Shown piece by piece: positions 10,537 to 21,422 of a DNA stretch of 64,000 bases (position 1 is its first letter; every line of letters begins with the position of its first letter). This DNA comes from Pseudomonas sp. GTDB taxonomy: Bacteria > Pseudomonadota > Gammaproteobacteria > Pseudomonadales > Pseudomonadaceae. The stretch is from positions 124,001 through 188,000 of the forward strand of contig NZ_JAUYNT010000028.1 of the NCBI RefSeq assembly GCF_030698175.1. Direction: 5' to 3'. The notes under the pieces were generated by a model that worked only from the letters and a program-made list of their open reading frames with translations, was not told where the DNA came from and searched no databases. The position numbers and the translations under genes are program-made.

Positions 10537-10938
10537 TTAACGCCGTGGCGGTAAGGGCCGGGTACGACCACTGCCGTCGATGGCGACGAACACCAGCACC
10601 GCTTCGGTGACCTTGCGCCAGTCGCCGGAGGTCGGATCATCGCTCCACACCTCAATCATCAGCTGAATCGAGCTGCGCCCGCTCTCCAGTGCCTGGGTGT
10701 AAAACGACAGCTGCGAGCCGACCGCCACTGGCACCAGAAAGGCCATGCGATCAATCGCCACCGTGGCCACCCGGCCACCGGCAATTTTGCTGGCCATGGC
10801 GGTGCCGGCGAGGTCCATCTGGGCCACCAGCCAGCCGCCGAAAATATCGCCGAAACCGTTGGTTTCACGGGGCAACGCGGTGATTTGCAAGGCTAAATCG
10901 CCTTGTGGGATTGGATCTTCTTGTTCGAGTTCGTGCAT
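10537..10938 (-). CDS. Acyl-CoA thioesterase (YciA-like hotdog fold)
   Basis: GDIFGGWLVAQMDLAGTAMASKIAGGRVATVAIDRMAFLVPV hotdog motif; start MHELEQEDP. Confidence 0.9.
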   Translation of the reverse strand: MHELEQEDPIPQGDLALQITALPRETNGFGDIFGGWLVAQMDLAGTAMASKIAGGRVATVAIDRMAFLVPVAVGSQLSFYTQALESGRSSIQLMIEVWSDDPTSGDWRKVTEAVLVFVAIDGSGRTRPLPPRR

Positions 10939-11164
10939 GCCTGGGAGCCTCTGCCCCTGATTTTTTATTAAATGGCACGGATAAGCATAAAACCCGACGG
11001 TTAACGCAGGTTTCGTCGCCGTCCAGTATATCGAGGCGCGCCCGCAGAAACGATGTGGCTGTGGTTTATTTGCTCCAGTCGGCGGACTAATGGTGTCAGC
11101 CTGTGTCGGCAGCGAGCAATTTGCTATGGTGCGGGCCGGTCTGAATTCGTTGAGTGAGAAGTCC

Positions 11165-12463
11165 ATGCCCTCTGTGCTAGCCCCTGAAGCGGTCGTCGCC
11201 CGGCCGTTGAACCGCAGTGATTACAAAACCCTGTCGCTGTCGGCCCTCGGCGGGGCGCTGGAGTTTTACGACTTCATCATCTTTGTGTTTTTCGCCGCGG
11301 TGGTCGGCAAGTTGTTCTTCCCGGCCGACTTGCCCGAGTGGTTGCGCCAACTACAGACCTTCGGCATCTTCGCCGCCGGCTACCTGGCGCGGCCCTTGGG
11401 TGGCATTGTGCTGGCGCATTTTGGCGACCTGCTCGGGCGTAAGCGGATGTTCACCCTGAGCATTTTCATGATGGCGGTGCCGACCCTGCTGATGGGTTTG
11501 CTGCCGACCTACGCGCAAATTGGCGTCTGGGCACCGCTCTGCCTGTTGCTGCTGCGCATCGTGCAGGGCGCGGCGATTGGCGGGGAAGTGCCGGGCGCCT
11601 GGGTGTTTGTCGCCGAACACGTACCGGCGCGGCGCATCGGCTTTGCCTGCGGGACCCTGACCAGCGGCCTGACCATCGGCATTCTGCTCGGCTCCCTGGT
11701 GGCGACCTTGATTAACCGGGTCTTTAGCGCCCAGGAGCTGTTGGACTTCGCCTGGCGCCTGCCGTTTTTGCTCGGCGGTGTGTTTGGCCTGTTCTCGGTG
11801 TATTTGCGCCGCTGGCTGGAAGAAACTCCGGTGTTTGCCGAACTGCAACTGCGCCGCGCCCTGGCCGACGAAGTCCCGCTCAAAGCGGTGCTGCGCGACC
11901 ATCGCCGCGCCATAGTGCTGTCGATGCTGCTGACCTGGGTGCTGTCGGCGGCGATTGTGGTGTTGATTCTGATGACCCCCAGCGTGCTGCAAAGCGCCTA
12001 CGACTTTGCCCCGGCGCAAACCCTGCAGGCCAACAGCCTGGCGATTGTCTGCCTGAGCTTCGGTTGTGTTGGCGCCGGTTGGTTGGCTGATCGCTTCGGT
12101 GCGGGGCGGGTGTTGCTGTGCGGCAGTGTGCTGATGGCCGGTCTGACCTGGAGTTTCTACAGCAATCTGGCGGCCCATCCGGACTGGCTGCTGCCGCTCT
12201 ACGCCCTGACCGGGCTGAGCGTCGGCATGATTGGCGCCATTCCACGGGTGTTGGTGACGGCGTTTCCGGCGGCGGTGCGCTTTAGCGGCTTGTCGTTTTC
12301 CTACAACCTGGCCTACGCGATTTTTGGTGGCTTAACCCCGATGGTGGTGGCCTATTTACTGAAATTCAGCGCCCTGGGCCCGGCCTATTACGTGATCGCG
12401 CTGTGTTGCCTGGGCTTGGCGATTGGTCTTTATCTGCGCCGTGCCGAGCGCTTGACGATCTGA
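11165..12463 (+). CDS. MFS transporter (metabolite:proton symporter type)
   Basis: LGGALEFYDFIIF, GDLLGRKRMF, about 12 hydrophobic segments. Confidence 0.9.
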   Translation: MPSVLAPEAVVARPLNRSDYKTLSLSALGGALEFYDFIIFVFFAAVVGKLFFPADLPEWLRQLQTFGIFAAGYLARPLGGIVLAHFGDLLGRKRMFTLSIFMMAVPTLLMGLLPTYAQIGVWAPLCLLLLRIVQGAAIGGEVPGAWVFVAEHVPARRIGFACGTLTSGLTIGILLGSLVATLINRVFSAQELLDFAWRLPFLLGGVFGLFSVYLRRWLEETPVFAELQLRRALADEVPLKAVLRDHRRAIVLSMLLTWVLSAAIVVLILMTPSVLQSAYDFAPAQTLQANSLAIVCLSFGCVGAGWLADRFGAGRVLLCGSVLMAGLTWSFYSNLAAHPDWLLPLYALTGLSVGMIGAIPRVLVTAFPAAVRFSGLSFSYNLAYAIFGGLTPMVVAYLLKFSALGPAYYVIALCCLGLAIGLYLRRAERLTI

Positions 12464-12491
12464 GGTTCTGCCCCGCTTGGTCCCCGACACG

Positions 12492-12523
12492 GCAAAGCCC
12501 CGCAGTGCGCTGCGGGGCTTTGC
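12492..12523. terminator. Strong stem-loop between convergent MFS and ENGSER-repeat genes
   Basis: 14-bp perfect stem GCAAAGCCCCGCAG-TGCG-CTGCGGGGCTTTGC. Confidence 0.65.
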
Positions 12524-12554
12524 TGATTGCACTTGGGCACCTGACACCGGGTCA

Positions 12555-12935
12555 TTAAGCCGAACGTTGTTGGTGCCAAAGCAGCAGCCGATCACTGCCA
12601 CCTTCGGCAACGGTTGGCGCCTGCTCGTCGCGCAGTTTGCTGCCCCGCGTCGCCCGCTCAAGGGTACGTTCGCTGCCGTTTTCCACCAGTTGCTGTGGTT
12701 GTTTTTCGATCAGTTTGTGGTTGCGGCCTTGGGTGCGTTCACTGCCGTTCTCGGCGAGTTTTTGCGCCAGCTCGGCGCGCAACTTGTCGGCGCGTTCCTG
12801 GGCTCGCTCGCTGCCGTTTTCCGCCAATTGCGGTAGCTGGTAGCGCGCTGCAACAGGCTCGGCTTGGGCTTGAATGCCCCCCAGGCTGAGGATGGCGAAC
12901 AGGCTGAGGGTGCGTAATTGATTAGTGCGTTGCAT
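12555..12935 (-). CDS. Small secreted protein with repeated (L/V)(A/V)E(N/G)GSE/DR motifs (PtrA / 'phage infection protein'-like)
   Basis: Signal peptide then LAENGSERAQER, LAENGSERTQGR, LVENGSERTLER, VAEGGSDRLL. Confidence 0.7.
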   Translation of the reverse strand: MQRTNQLRTLSLFAILSLGGIQAQAEPVAARYQLPQLAENGSERAQERADKLRAELAQKLAENGSERTQGRNHKLIEKQPQQLVENGSERTLERATRGSKLRDEQAPTVAEGGSDRLLLWHQQRSA

Positions 12936-13076
12936 GTTTGGCTTCCTTCAATGGTTGCCGTTTCCGGCGTTGAAGCAAGTCTCGCAGTAGTCGCCCAGCG
13001 AAAAAAATCAGCCGTGGTGATTCCATTTATTGCGTTTATCGATAGCCGCTTGCCTGCTGAAAAAGCCCAGACAGCA

Positions 13077-13113
13077 CAAAGCCGCGGCAACCTGAGGGTG
13101 GCAGCGGCTTTGC
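13077..13113 (-). terminator. Probable terminator downstream of trpA
   Basis: Inverted AAAGCCGC/GCGGCTTT arms just past the trpA stop. Confidence 0.45.
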
Positions 13114-13141
13114 GGGTGTGGCTTAGGCGGCGGATGCAGCC

Positions 13142-15234
<2,093 letters not shown>

Positions 15235-15307
15235 TCATTCTACCGCTGGCTGGCCCGCTGAAAAGCGATTAGATTGCAGCAATACGTCAGGAAAACTCAC
15301 AGATACC

Positions 15308-16198
15308 ATGAGCCGCGAACTCCCGCCATTAAATGCCCTGCGTGCCTTCGAGGCAGCGGCACGGCTGCAAAGCATCAGCTTGGCCGCCGACGAACTGCAC
15401 GTCACCCATGGCGCGGTGAGTCGGCAGATCCGTGCGCTGGAGACACAGCTTGAGCTTGTGCTGTTCGTCAAGGATGGCCGTGGGGTCAAGCTCACTGCCG
15501 CCGGCGTGCGGCTGCGGGATGTGGCCTTCGACAGCTTCGAGCGGCTGCGCGATGTCTGCTTTGAACTCAAGCGTCAGAGCAGTGATGCGCCCTTCGTGCT
15601 GGGTTGCCCCGGCAGCTTGCTGGCGCGCTGGTTTATCCCGCGGCTGGACCGGCTCAATCGCGAATTGCCGCAGTTGCGCTTGCAGCTGTCCAGCAGTGAG
15701 GGCGATCTCGACCCACGCCGGCCTGGGCTGGACGCCACCCTGCTGTTCGCCGAGCCACCCTGGCCGGCGGATATGCAGGTCTATGAGCTGGCTGTCGAGG
15801 CCATCGGGCCGGTGCTCAGCCCGCGGTATACGCGAGCTGCTGCGTTGCTCAATGCGCCACCGGTAGCGCTGTTATGTGAGGCGTTGTTGCACACCAGTTC
15901 GCGTCCACAAGCGTGGCCGGCATGGGCGCAGCGCAATGGTTTAGCGCCAGCCGAGCTGAACTTGGGCCAAGGCTTCGAGCACCTGTATTACCTGCTGGAA
16001 GCCGCAGTTGCTGGTCTGGGGGTGGCCATTGCGCCGCAACAATTGGTGGCCGCCGATCTGGCCGCCGGGCGTCTGATTGCGCCCTGGGGCTTTGCTCAAA
16101 CCACGGCCCGGCTGGCCTTGTGGGTGCCGGCGCGGGCCGTTGACCCACGCGCGGCACAACTGGCCGAGTGGCTTCGGCGCGAGCAAGTACGGGCCTAA
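15308..16198 (+). CDS. trpI: LysR-family activator of tryptophan synthase, TrpI
   Basis: [45 protein letters not shown]; divergent from trpBA as in other pseudomonads. Confidence 0.92.
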   Translation: MSRELPPLNALRAFEAAARLQSISLAADELHVTHGAVSRQIRALETQLELVLFVKDGRGVKLTAAGVRLRDVAFDSFERLRDVCFELKRQSSDAPFVLGCPGSLLARWFIPRLDRLNRELPQLRLQLSSSEGDLDPRRPGLDATLLFAEPPWPADMQVYELAVEAIGPVLSPRYTRAAALLNAPPVALLCEALLHTSSRPQAWPAWAQRNGLAPAELNLGQGFEHLYYLLEAAVAGLGVAIAPQQLVAADLAAGRLIAPWGFAQTTARLALWVPARAVDPRAAQLAEWLRREQVRA

Positions 16199-16284
16199 GT
16201 GAAAGCCCTTAAGTCGGGTTTCTCGGCTTGCCGCATGGGGGATGCTTGACTAGCGTTGAAGTACACCCCCGTGAGGACAACGCC

Positions 16285-16500
16285 ATGCCTACCCATCACA
16301 GCTACAAGAAGATCGAACTGGTCGGTTCTTCTGCCGTCAGCATTGAGGACGCGATCAACAACGCCCTGGCCGAGTGCGCCAAGTCGGTGCGCAACATGGA
16401 CTGGTTTGAGGTGACCGAAACCCGTGGCCATATCGCCAACGGCAAGGTTGGCCATTATCAGGTCACGCTTAAGGTTGGTTTTCGGCTTGGTGATAGTTAG
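16285..16500 (+). CDS. Dodecin (flavin-binding)
   Basis: 71-aa protein, KKIELVGSSAVSIEDAINNALAECAKSVRNMDWFEVTETRGHI. Confidence 0.92.
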   Translation: MPTHHSYKKIELVGSSAVSIEDAINNALAECAKSVRNMDWFEVTETRGHIANGKVGHYQVTLKVGFRLGDS

Positions 16501-16585
16501 CGTTTTAATGGTTTCGTTTGTCATGCTTAGGTTTTATGCTCGGGCTCGCCGAAGTTATGGCCTTATTCACAACGAAGGAGCGTTA

Positions 16586-16813
16586 ATGATGAAGAAATTG
16601 ATTTTGGGTCTGGGCCTATTTTCCTTGGCTGGCGGGTTAATGGCCGCGCCGCTGCCGTGTGCCGATTTACAGGCGCAAATTGAGGCCAAACTGCAGGCTA
16701 AAGACGTCAAGTCCTACAGTCTGGAAATCGTCGCCAAGGGCAGTGGCGGCGATAAGCAGGTGGTTGGCAGTTGCGAGGCCGGTAGCAAGGAAGTCGTCTA
16801 CCAGCGCAATTGA
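16586..16813 (+). CDS. DUF1161 family small secreted protein (copy 1)
   Basis: Signal peptide; CADLQAQIEAKLQAKDVKSYSLEIV...VVGSCEAGSKEVVYQRN. Confidence 0.8.
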   Translation: MMKKLILGLGLFSLAGGLMAAPLPCADLQAQIEAKLQAKDVKSYSLEIVAKGSGGDKQVVGSCEAGSKEVVYQRN

Positions 16814-16846
16814 TGCATGACCGCGTCCGCTTTGCCGGGCGTCACT

Positions 16847-16872
16847 AAAACCGGGCCTCGCCCGGTTTTTTT
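16847..16872 (+). terminator. Rho-independent terminator
   Basis: AAAACCGGGC-CTC-GCCCGGTTTTTTT. Confidence 0.88.
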
Positions 16873-16904
16873 ATCGGTACAGCAGCTCGCTGCTGACTCG
16901 TTCG

Positions 16905-17432
16905 TCAGTGGCCCTGCTGGCGCAGATAAGCCTCCAATCCCGCCTTAATGTTGTCCGGCTTGAACAGCTCTTGGGTGAGGGTCAGAGATTTCTTCACCTC
17001 CTCCAGCGGCATCTGGTTGGCCAGATCCTGACGGTTCCCCACCGCCGGGACCAGGGCCTTGCCGGCATAGGCCACCGAGAGGTTGTACAGGGCCATGGCC
17101 AGCACCTTGTCCTGCGCGACTCCCCGACCGTTCTGATAGAGCGCCCCGAGATTGTTCAATGCATCGATATCGCCCTGATCAGCGGCTTTCAGGTACCAGG
17201 CCGCCGCCAGGGGTAAATCCTTGGTCACGCCAAAACCATTCTCGTAGAGCACCCCCATGGAGTACTGGGCACGCGGGTCGCTCTTCTCAAGCAACGGACC
17301 CAGTTCCGCCTGGGCCTGGGCATAGTTGCCCGCGGCCAAAGCGGCGGCGGCCTCGTCGAAGCCGGCCAGCAGCGCTGGTGAAATCAGCGCCAGGGCTAGG
17401 GCCAGTGTCAGGCTCAGTCGGGTTGCAGGCAT
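16905..17432 (-). CDS. SEL1/TPR-repeat secreted protein
   Basis: Signal peptide; repeats ARAQYSMGVLYENGFGVTKDLPLAAAWYLKAADQGDIDALNNLGALYQNGRGVAQD. Confidence 0.85.
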   Translation of the reverse strand: MPATRLSLTLALALALISPALLAGFDEAAAALAAGNYAQAQAELGPLLEKSDPRAQYSMGVLYENGFGVTKDLPLAAAWYLKAADQGDIDALNNLGALYQNGRGVAQDKVLAMALYNLSVAYAGKALVPAVGNRQDLANQMPLEEVKKSLTLTQELFKPDNIKAGLEAYLRQQGH

Positions 17433-17629
17433 GGGTAATCCTTTTATGCAGGGGCAGAAAGGTTCGGTTGCAGTTAGGTGTTGCAGGCCGAATCGTCGGG
17501 CGTCAGTTGGGCTCAGGAGGAGCAAACAGTCCGCCGTTTGGCGCCGGTGAGCCGATACTGTACTGCCTGTGGCGAGTGCAACCTAGGCAGGGGGTATTAG
17601 TCTGCGTTGGATCAATTTCCTTGCACCAG

Positions 17630-18046
17630 TTAGAGCGCTCCGCAGCGTAGCTGCCGGCCGCGGACCAGCAGCCGGCGCTGGGCGTCATACAGCCGTACCC
17701 AGCCGCGGTAGCCTTGTTGGCCGGCGCTGACCCGGTAGTGCTGCCCGGCCTGGAAGTTGGCGTAGTCAAGGTTGAACAGGCAGGTACGCAGACTGCCGTC
17801 GCCCCAGTGGTCCAGGTCATTGCCGCCCGGAAGCTCAAATTGCAGGCGTAGCTGCAGCTGGTGTGGGCCCGGCGTCAGTTGGTAGTAGCGGCCATCCTTG
17901 ACTGGCAGGTTGTCCAGGCGCTCGGCCAGCAGCGAATTACCGGGCGTGGTGTAAACATCGACCCAGGCATGCTGGGTATCAGGCGCGGGCAAGGGGCCGG
18001 CGCAGGCCGCCAGTAGCAGGCAGGCAACCAGCAATGTGCGAGGCAT
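17630..18046 (-). CDS. Hypothetical lipoprotein
   Basis: Lipobox LLLAACAG near the N-terminus; 138 aa. Confidence 0.7.
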   Translation of the reverse strand: MPRTLLVACLLLAACAGPLPAPDTQHAWVDVYTTPGNSLLAERLDNLPVKDGRYYQLTPGPHQLQLRLQFELPGGNDLDHWGDGSLRTCLFNLDYANFQAGQHYRVSAGQQGYRGWVRLYDAQRRLLVRGRQLRCGAL

Positions 18047-18117
18047 GGGCTTCTCCCACGTTCAGGGCTTGCTTTAAGCCTACCGCACGCTTGTTGGCTT
18101 GGGTTAGCCTGCGACCT

Positions 18118-19179
18118 ATGGCAATCCCGGCTGAATTTTATTATCGATGGCTCGTGCTGCTGGCGTTGACTTGGCTGCTGGGCGGCTGCTCGAACCTTAA
18201 TTACTACCGCCAGCTGGCCGTCGGTCAATTTGAATTACTGCAGGCGCGCCAGCCGATTAGCCAGCTGTTGGCTGACCCGGCCACTCCGCCGCCGTTACAG
18301 CAACGCCTGGCGCTAGCCCTGCAGGCGCGGACTTTTGCCAGTGCCCAGTTAAAGCTGCCGGACAACCCTAGCTATCGCCTGTATGCCGATATTCAGCGGC
18401 CCTTTGTGCTGTGGAATCTGTTCGCCACCGAGGAGTTTTCCTTGGCGGCGCAGACCTCCTGCTTTCCGATTGCCGGCTGCGTGGCCTATCGCGGTTATTA
18501 CCAAGTTGAGGATGCCCAGGCGGTCGCGGCCCAGCTTAAACAGCAGGGTTTGGATACCTATGTGGCGGGGGTGGAAGCCTATTCAACCCTGGGCTGGTTC
18601 GATGATCCGCTGCTCAGCAGCATGTTGCAGTGGAATGATCAGCGCTTGGCCGGGTTGATTTTCCATGAGCTGGCGCACCAACGGCTGTATGTCAGCGATG
18701 ACAGCAGTTTTAACGAATCCTTCGCCAGCTTTGTCGAGCAACAGGGGCTGCGAGAGTGGTTGGCCAGCCGTGGCGAGGCGGAGCTGGAGGTGACGGATCG
18801 GCGTCAGCGTGAGCAATTTATTGCCCTGCTGCTGGCCTCCCGTGAGCGGCTGGCGGCGCTGTATGCCAGTGACTTGCCGGTGGCGGCGTTACGGGCCGGC
18901 AAGCAGGCGGAGTTTGCCCGCTTACGGGCCAATTACCGGCAGTTGCGCGCCGAGCAGTGGGGCGGCCAGGGTCGCTATGATGGCTGGATGAGCGCCCCGC
19001 TCAACAACGCCAGGCTGTTACCGTTTGGCTTGTATGAGCGGTGGGTGCCGGCTTTTGCCGCGTTATTTAAGCGCTGTGGTGGCGACTGGGCGCACTTCTA
19101 CGAGCGCGTCGAGCAACTGGCCGAATTGCCATCGCTTGAGCGCACGGCGGCGTTGCAGGTGTTGCAATCCAAGCCTTAG
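18118..19179 (+). CDS. Predicted zinc aminopeptidase lipoprotein (COG4324-like)
   Basis: LLGGCSN lipobox; LAGLIFHELAHQRLYVSDDSSFNESFASFVEQQG (HExxH...E zinc site). Confidence 0.88.
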   Translation: MAIPAEFYYRWLVLLALTWLLGGCSNLNYYRQLAVGQFELLQARQPISQLLADPATPPPLQQRLALALQARTFASAQLKLPDNPSYRLYADIQRPFVLWNLFATEEFSLAAQTSCFPIAGCVAYRGYYQVEDAQAVAAQLKQQGLDTYVAGVEAYSTLGWFDDPLLSSMLQWNDQRLAGLIFHELAHQRLYVSDDSSFNESFASFVEQQGLREWLASRGEAELEVTDRRQREQFIALLLASRERLAALYASDLPVAALRAGKQAEFARLRANYRQLRAEQWGGQGRYDGWMSAPLNNARLLPFGLYERWVPAFAALFKRCGGDWAHFYERVEQLAELPSLERTAALQVLQSKP

Positions 19180-20321
19180 CGTTCAAGGGTCTTGGCCACG
19201 CCACTAAGCAAGGCTTGAAACAGCTGATCTTGCTCGGCGGCGCTTCTAAATAAGGCATGAATACGGTCGCTGGACTCGGTGAGCAGATTGACCAGGATGT
19301 TTTCTTCGGTGCCGGTCAGGCTCAGGTTAGAAAAGCCGAATTGCAGGTTGTCGAGCATGCCTTGCAGCTCGGCGGTGCTGGTGCGGGTAACCTCCAGCTT
19401 GGCCTGCTCCATCTCGGCGATCATCTGTTGCAGTACCGCGGCGGTGGCCTGAATGCGTACCGTGCGTTCCTTGGCATAGCGCTCGGTGATCATGGCTTGG
19501 CAGCGGGCATCCAGAGCATTGCCCAGGTAGCAGATGTGATCCTTGAGAATGCCGTAACGCAATGGATCTTCGAGCGGCATATTGCGGATCAGCAGGCCAA
19601 AGTGCGGGTAATTAAGAATGGTCCGCGCGCCGAAATCAGAAATCCGCCCCAGATGACGGGAGTTTTCGATCACCTCCTGCTCGATGGGGCGTTTGATGCC
19701 ATCGTCGCAAAAGTATTCCAGGCCACGGTTGTGGAAAATTCCCAGACTGGCGTTAAGGCCCAGCTCATTAAGCATTTTCAGGGTCAAGTCGGCCAGCGTG
19801 CCGAACTCTTGGCAGGTGAAGCTGGCTTCCATAAATTGCAGGATGCGCCCCAGTTCGGCATTCATGCTCATCGACTGGAAGACGATGGTGGATGATTCGC
19901 TGAGCTGCTGGCGGATATTGACGCTGTCGTGCAATTGCACCTGGGCCCGCTTGAGTCGGGCGGCCAGGGCTTCGGGGCTAATGGGCAGGTGCACATAGTC
20001 GTCGGCACCGGCAGAAAACGCCCGCATACAGTCTGGCTCGGCGCCGTTATTGACTAAAAAGAACACCGGCGGGCGACGCTGCTCTTCGGCGTTGGGCAGC
20101 TGTGCCAATTGTTGCAGGTAATCAGGGCAACGCTCATCGACCAGAATCAGCTGGCAGTCACCGCTTTCTGGCGGGCAAATATGAATGCCGTGCTGTTGCA
20201 GTCCATCGCGCCAGAAGGCTTGTTGCTCGCTGGCGGCGATCAGGCAGATGGCCAGAGGAGGCGCCTCGGTGGGGGCGCTGTCACATGCAATGTCGTCATC
20301 CCACAGATCGATACCTGACAT
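19176..20321 (-). CDS. Response-regulator-like protein with degenerate receiver domain and long C-terminal region
   Basis: ILVDERCP, FSAGADDYVHLPISPEAL receiver-like motifs; coiled-coil C-terminus. Confidence 0.65.
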   Translation of the reverse strand: MSGIDLWDDDIACDSAPTEAPPLAICLIAASEQQAFWRDGLQQHGIHICPPESGDCQLILVDERCPDYLQQLAQLPNAEEQRRPPVFFLVNNGAEPDCMRAFSAGADDYVHLPISPEALAARLKRAQVQLHDSVNIRQQLSESSTIVFQSMSMNAELGRILQFMEASFTCQEFGTLADLTLKMLNELGLNASLGIFHNRGLEYFCDDGIKRPIEQEVIENSRHLGRISDFGARTILNYPHFGLLIRNMPLEDPLRYGILKDHICYLGNALDARCQAMITERYAKERTVRIQATAAVLQQMIAEMEQAKLEVTRTSTAELQGMLDNLQFGFSNLSLTGTEENILVNLLTESSDRIHALFRSAAEQDQLFQALLSGVAKTLER

Positions 20322-20552
20322 CTTGCTTCCTTCGCGCAGGCCATAGTGAAGGGGAGCGGCGCGGCGCTGCGCGTATCCAGCGGTTGCCGAGACCGCCGTT
20401 GTGCAAGCGTAGTTGAATATTGCTGCTTGCCCAGTCAGCTAATCTTGGCGAGCTTTACTTAACCTGCCGCGCACGCTGCCGAGGAAGCGGCAACGTCCAA
20501 GCTGCTGGCGTTACACTGGCACCGACTGGATTGATCCTTTTACGGAGTTTTT

Positions 20553-20783
20553 ATGCACCTACGCCTAAGCGTTTTAGCCCTGATGTTGTTCAGCCCCCCG
20601 CTGCTGGCCGCGCCCAAAGACTGCGAGCAGTTGAAGCGCGAGATCGAAATAAAAATCCAGGCCGCCGGGGTCAGCAGTTACACCCTGGAGATAGTCGCCA
20701 ACGCCGAGGCCACCGACCCGGGCATGGTGGTCGGCAGTTGCGCCTATGGCAGCAAGAAGATCGTTTACCAGAAGAACAACTAG
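20553..20783 (+). CDS. DUF1161 family small secreted protein (copy 2)
   Basis: Signal peptide; CEQLKREIEIKIQAAGVSSYTLEIV...VVGSCAYGSKKIVYQKNN. Confidence 0.8.
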   Translation: MHLRLSVLALMLFSPPLLAAPKDCEQLKREIEIKIQAAGVSSYTLEIVANAEATDPGMVVGSCAYGSKKIVYQKNN

Positions 20784-21323
20784 CTACTGATAATCCTCGG
20801 CCAGATGCAGGTCCTTGAGTTTTACGTAGTTGGCGGCGCTGTAGCTGAAATAGGCTTGTTCTTTAGCGCTTAGCGCGCGCACTGGCTGCGCGGGCCGACC
20901 CACATACAGGTAGCCGCTGGCCAGGCGCTTGCCCGGCGGCACCAGGCTGCCGGCGCCGAGCACTACCTGGTCCTCAATTACCGCGCCATCCATGACGATG
21001 CAGGCCATGCCGATCAGCACGCGATTGCCGACCGTGCAACCGTGTAGCAGGGCTTGGTGGCCGATGGTCACGTCGTCGCCGATCAGCAACGGGAAGCCCT
21101 CTGGATTGAACGGCCCGGCGTGGGTGATGTGCAGCACGCAGCCGTCTTGCACGCTGGTTCGCGCGCCGATGCGGATGCTGTGCATGTCGCCGCGAATCAC
21201 CGCCTGCGGCCACACTGAGCTGTCATCGCCCAGCGCCACGTCGCCGAGCACCACGGCCGAGGGGTCGACAAACACCCGGGCGCCGAGCTGCGCGGTCATG
21301 CCTTGATACGTTCGAATCGCCAC
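20784..21323 (-). CDS. Gamma carbonic anhydrase family protein
   Basis: Left-handed beta-helix hexapeptides: VVLGDVALGDDSSVWPQAVIRGDMHSIRIGARTSVQDGCVLH. Confidence 0.93.
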   Translation of the reverse strand: MAIRTYQGMTAQLGARVFVDPSAVVLGDVALGDDSSVWPQAVIRGDMHSIRIGARTSVQDGCVLHITHAGPFNPEGFPLLIGDDVTIGHQALLHGCTVGNRVLIGMACIVMDGAVIEDQVVLGAGSLVPPGKRLASGYLYVGRPAQPVRALSAKEQAYFSYSAANYVKLKDLHLAEDYQ

Positions 21324-21422
21324 GTTAGAAGCCTCTTAAGCTGCGGTTTGCGCTGATTGTAATTTAAGATGGCAGGCATATAGGTGCGAAAACCGCCCTC
21401 AATCAGCCTACAGGTGTCTGCC

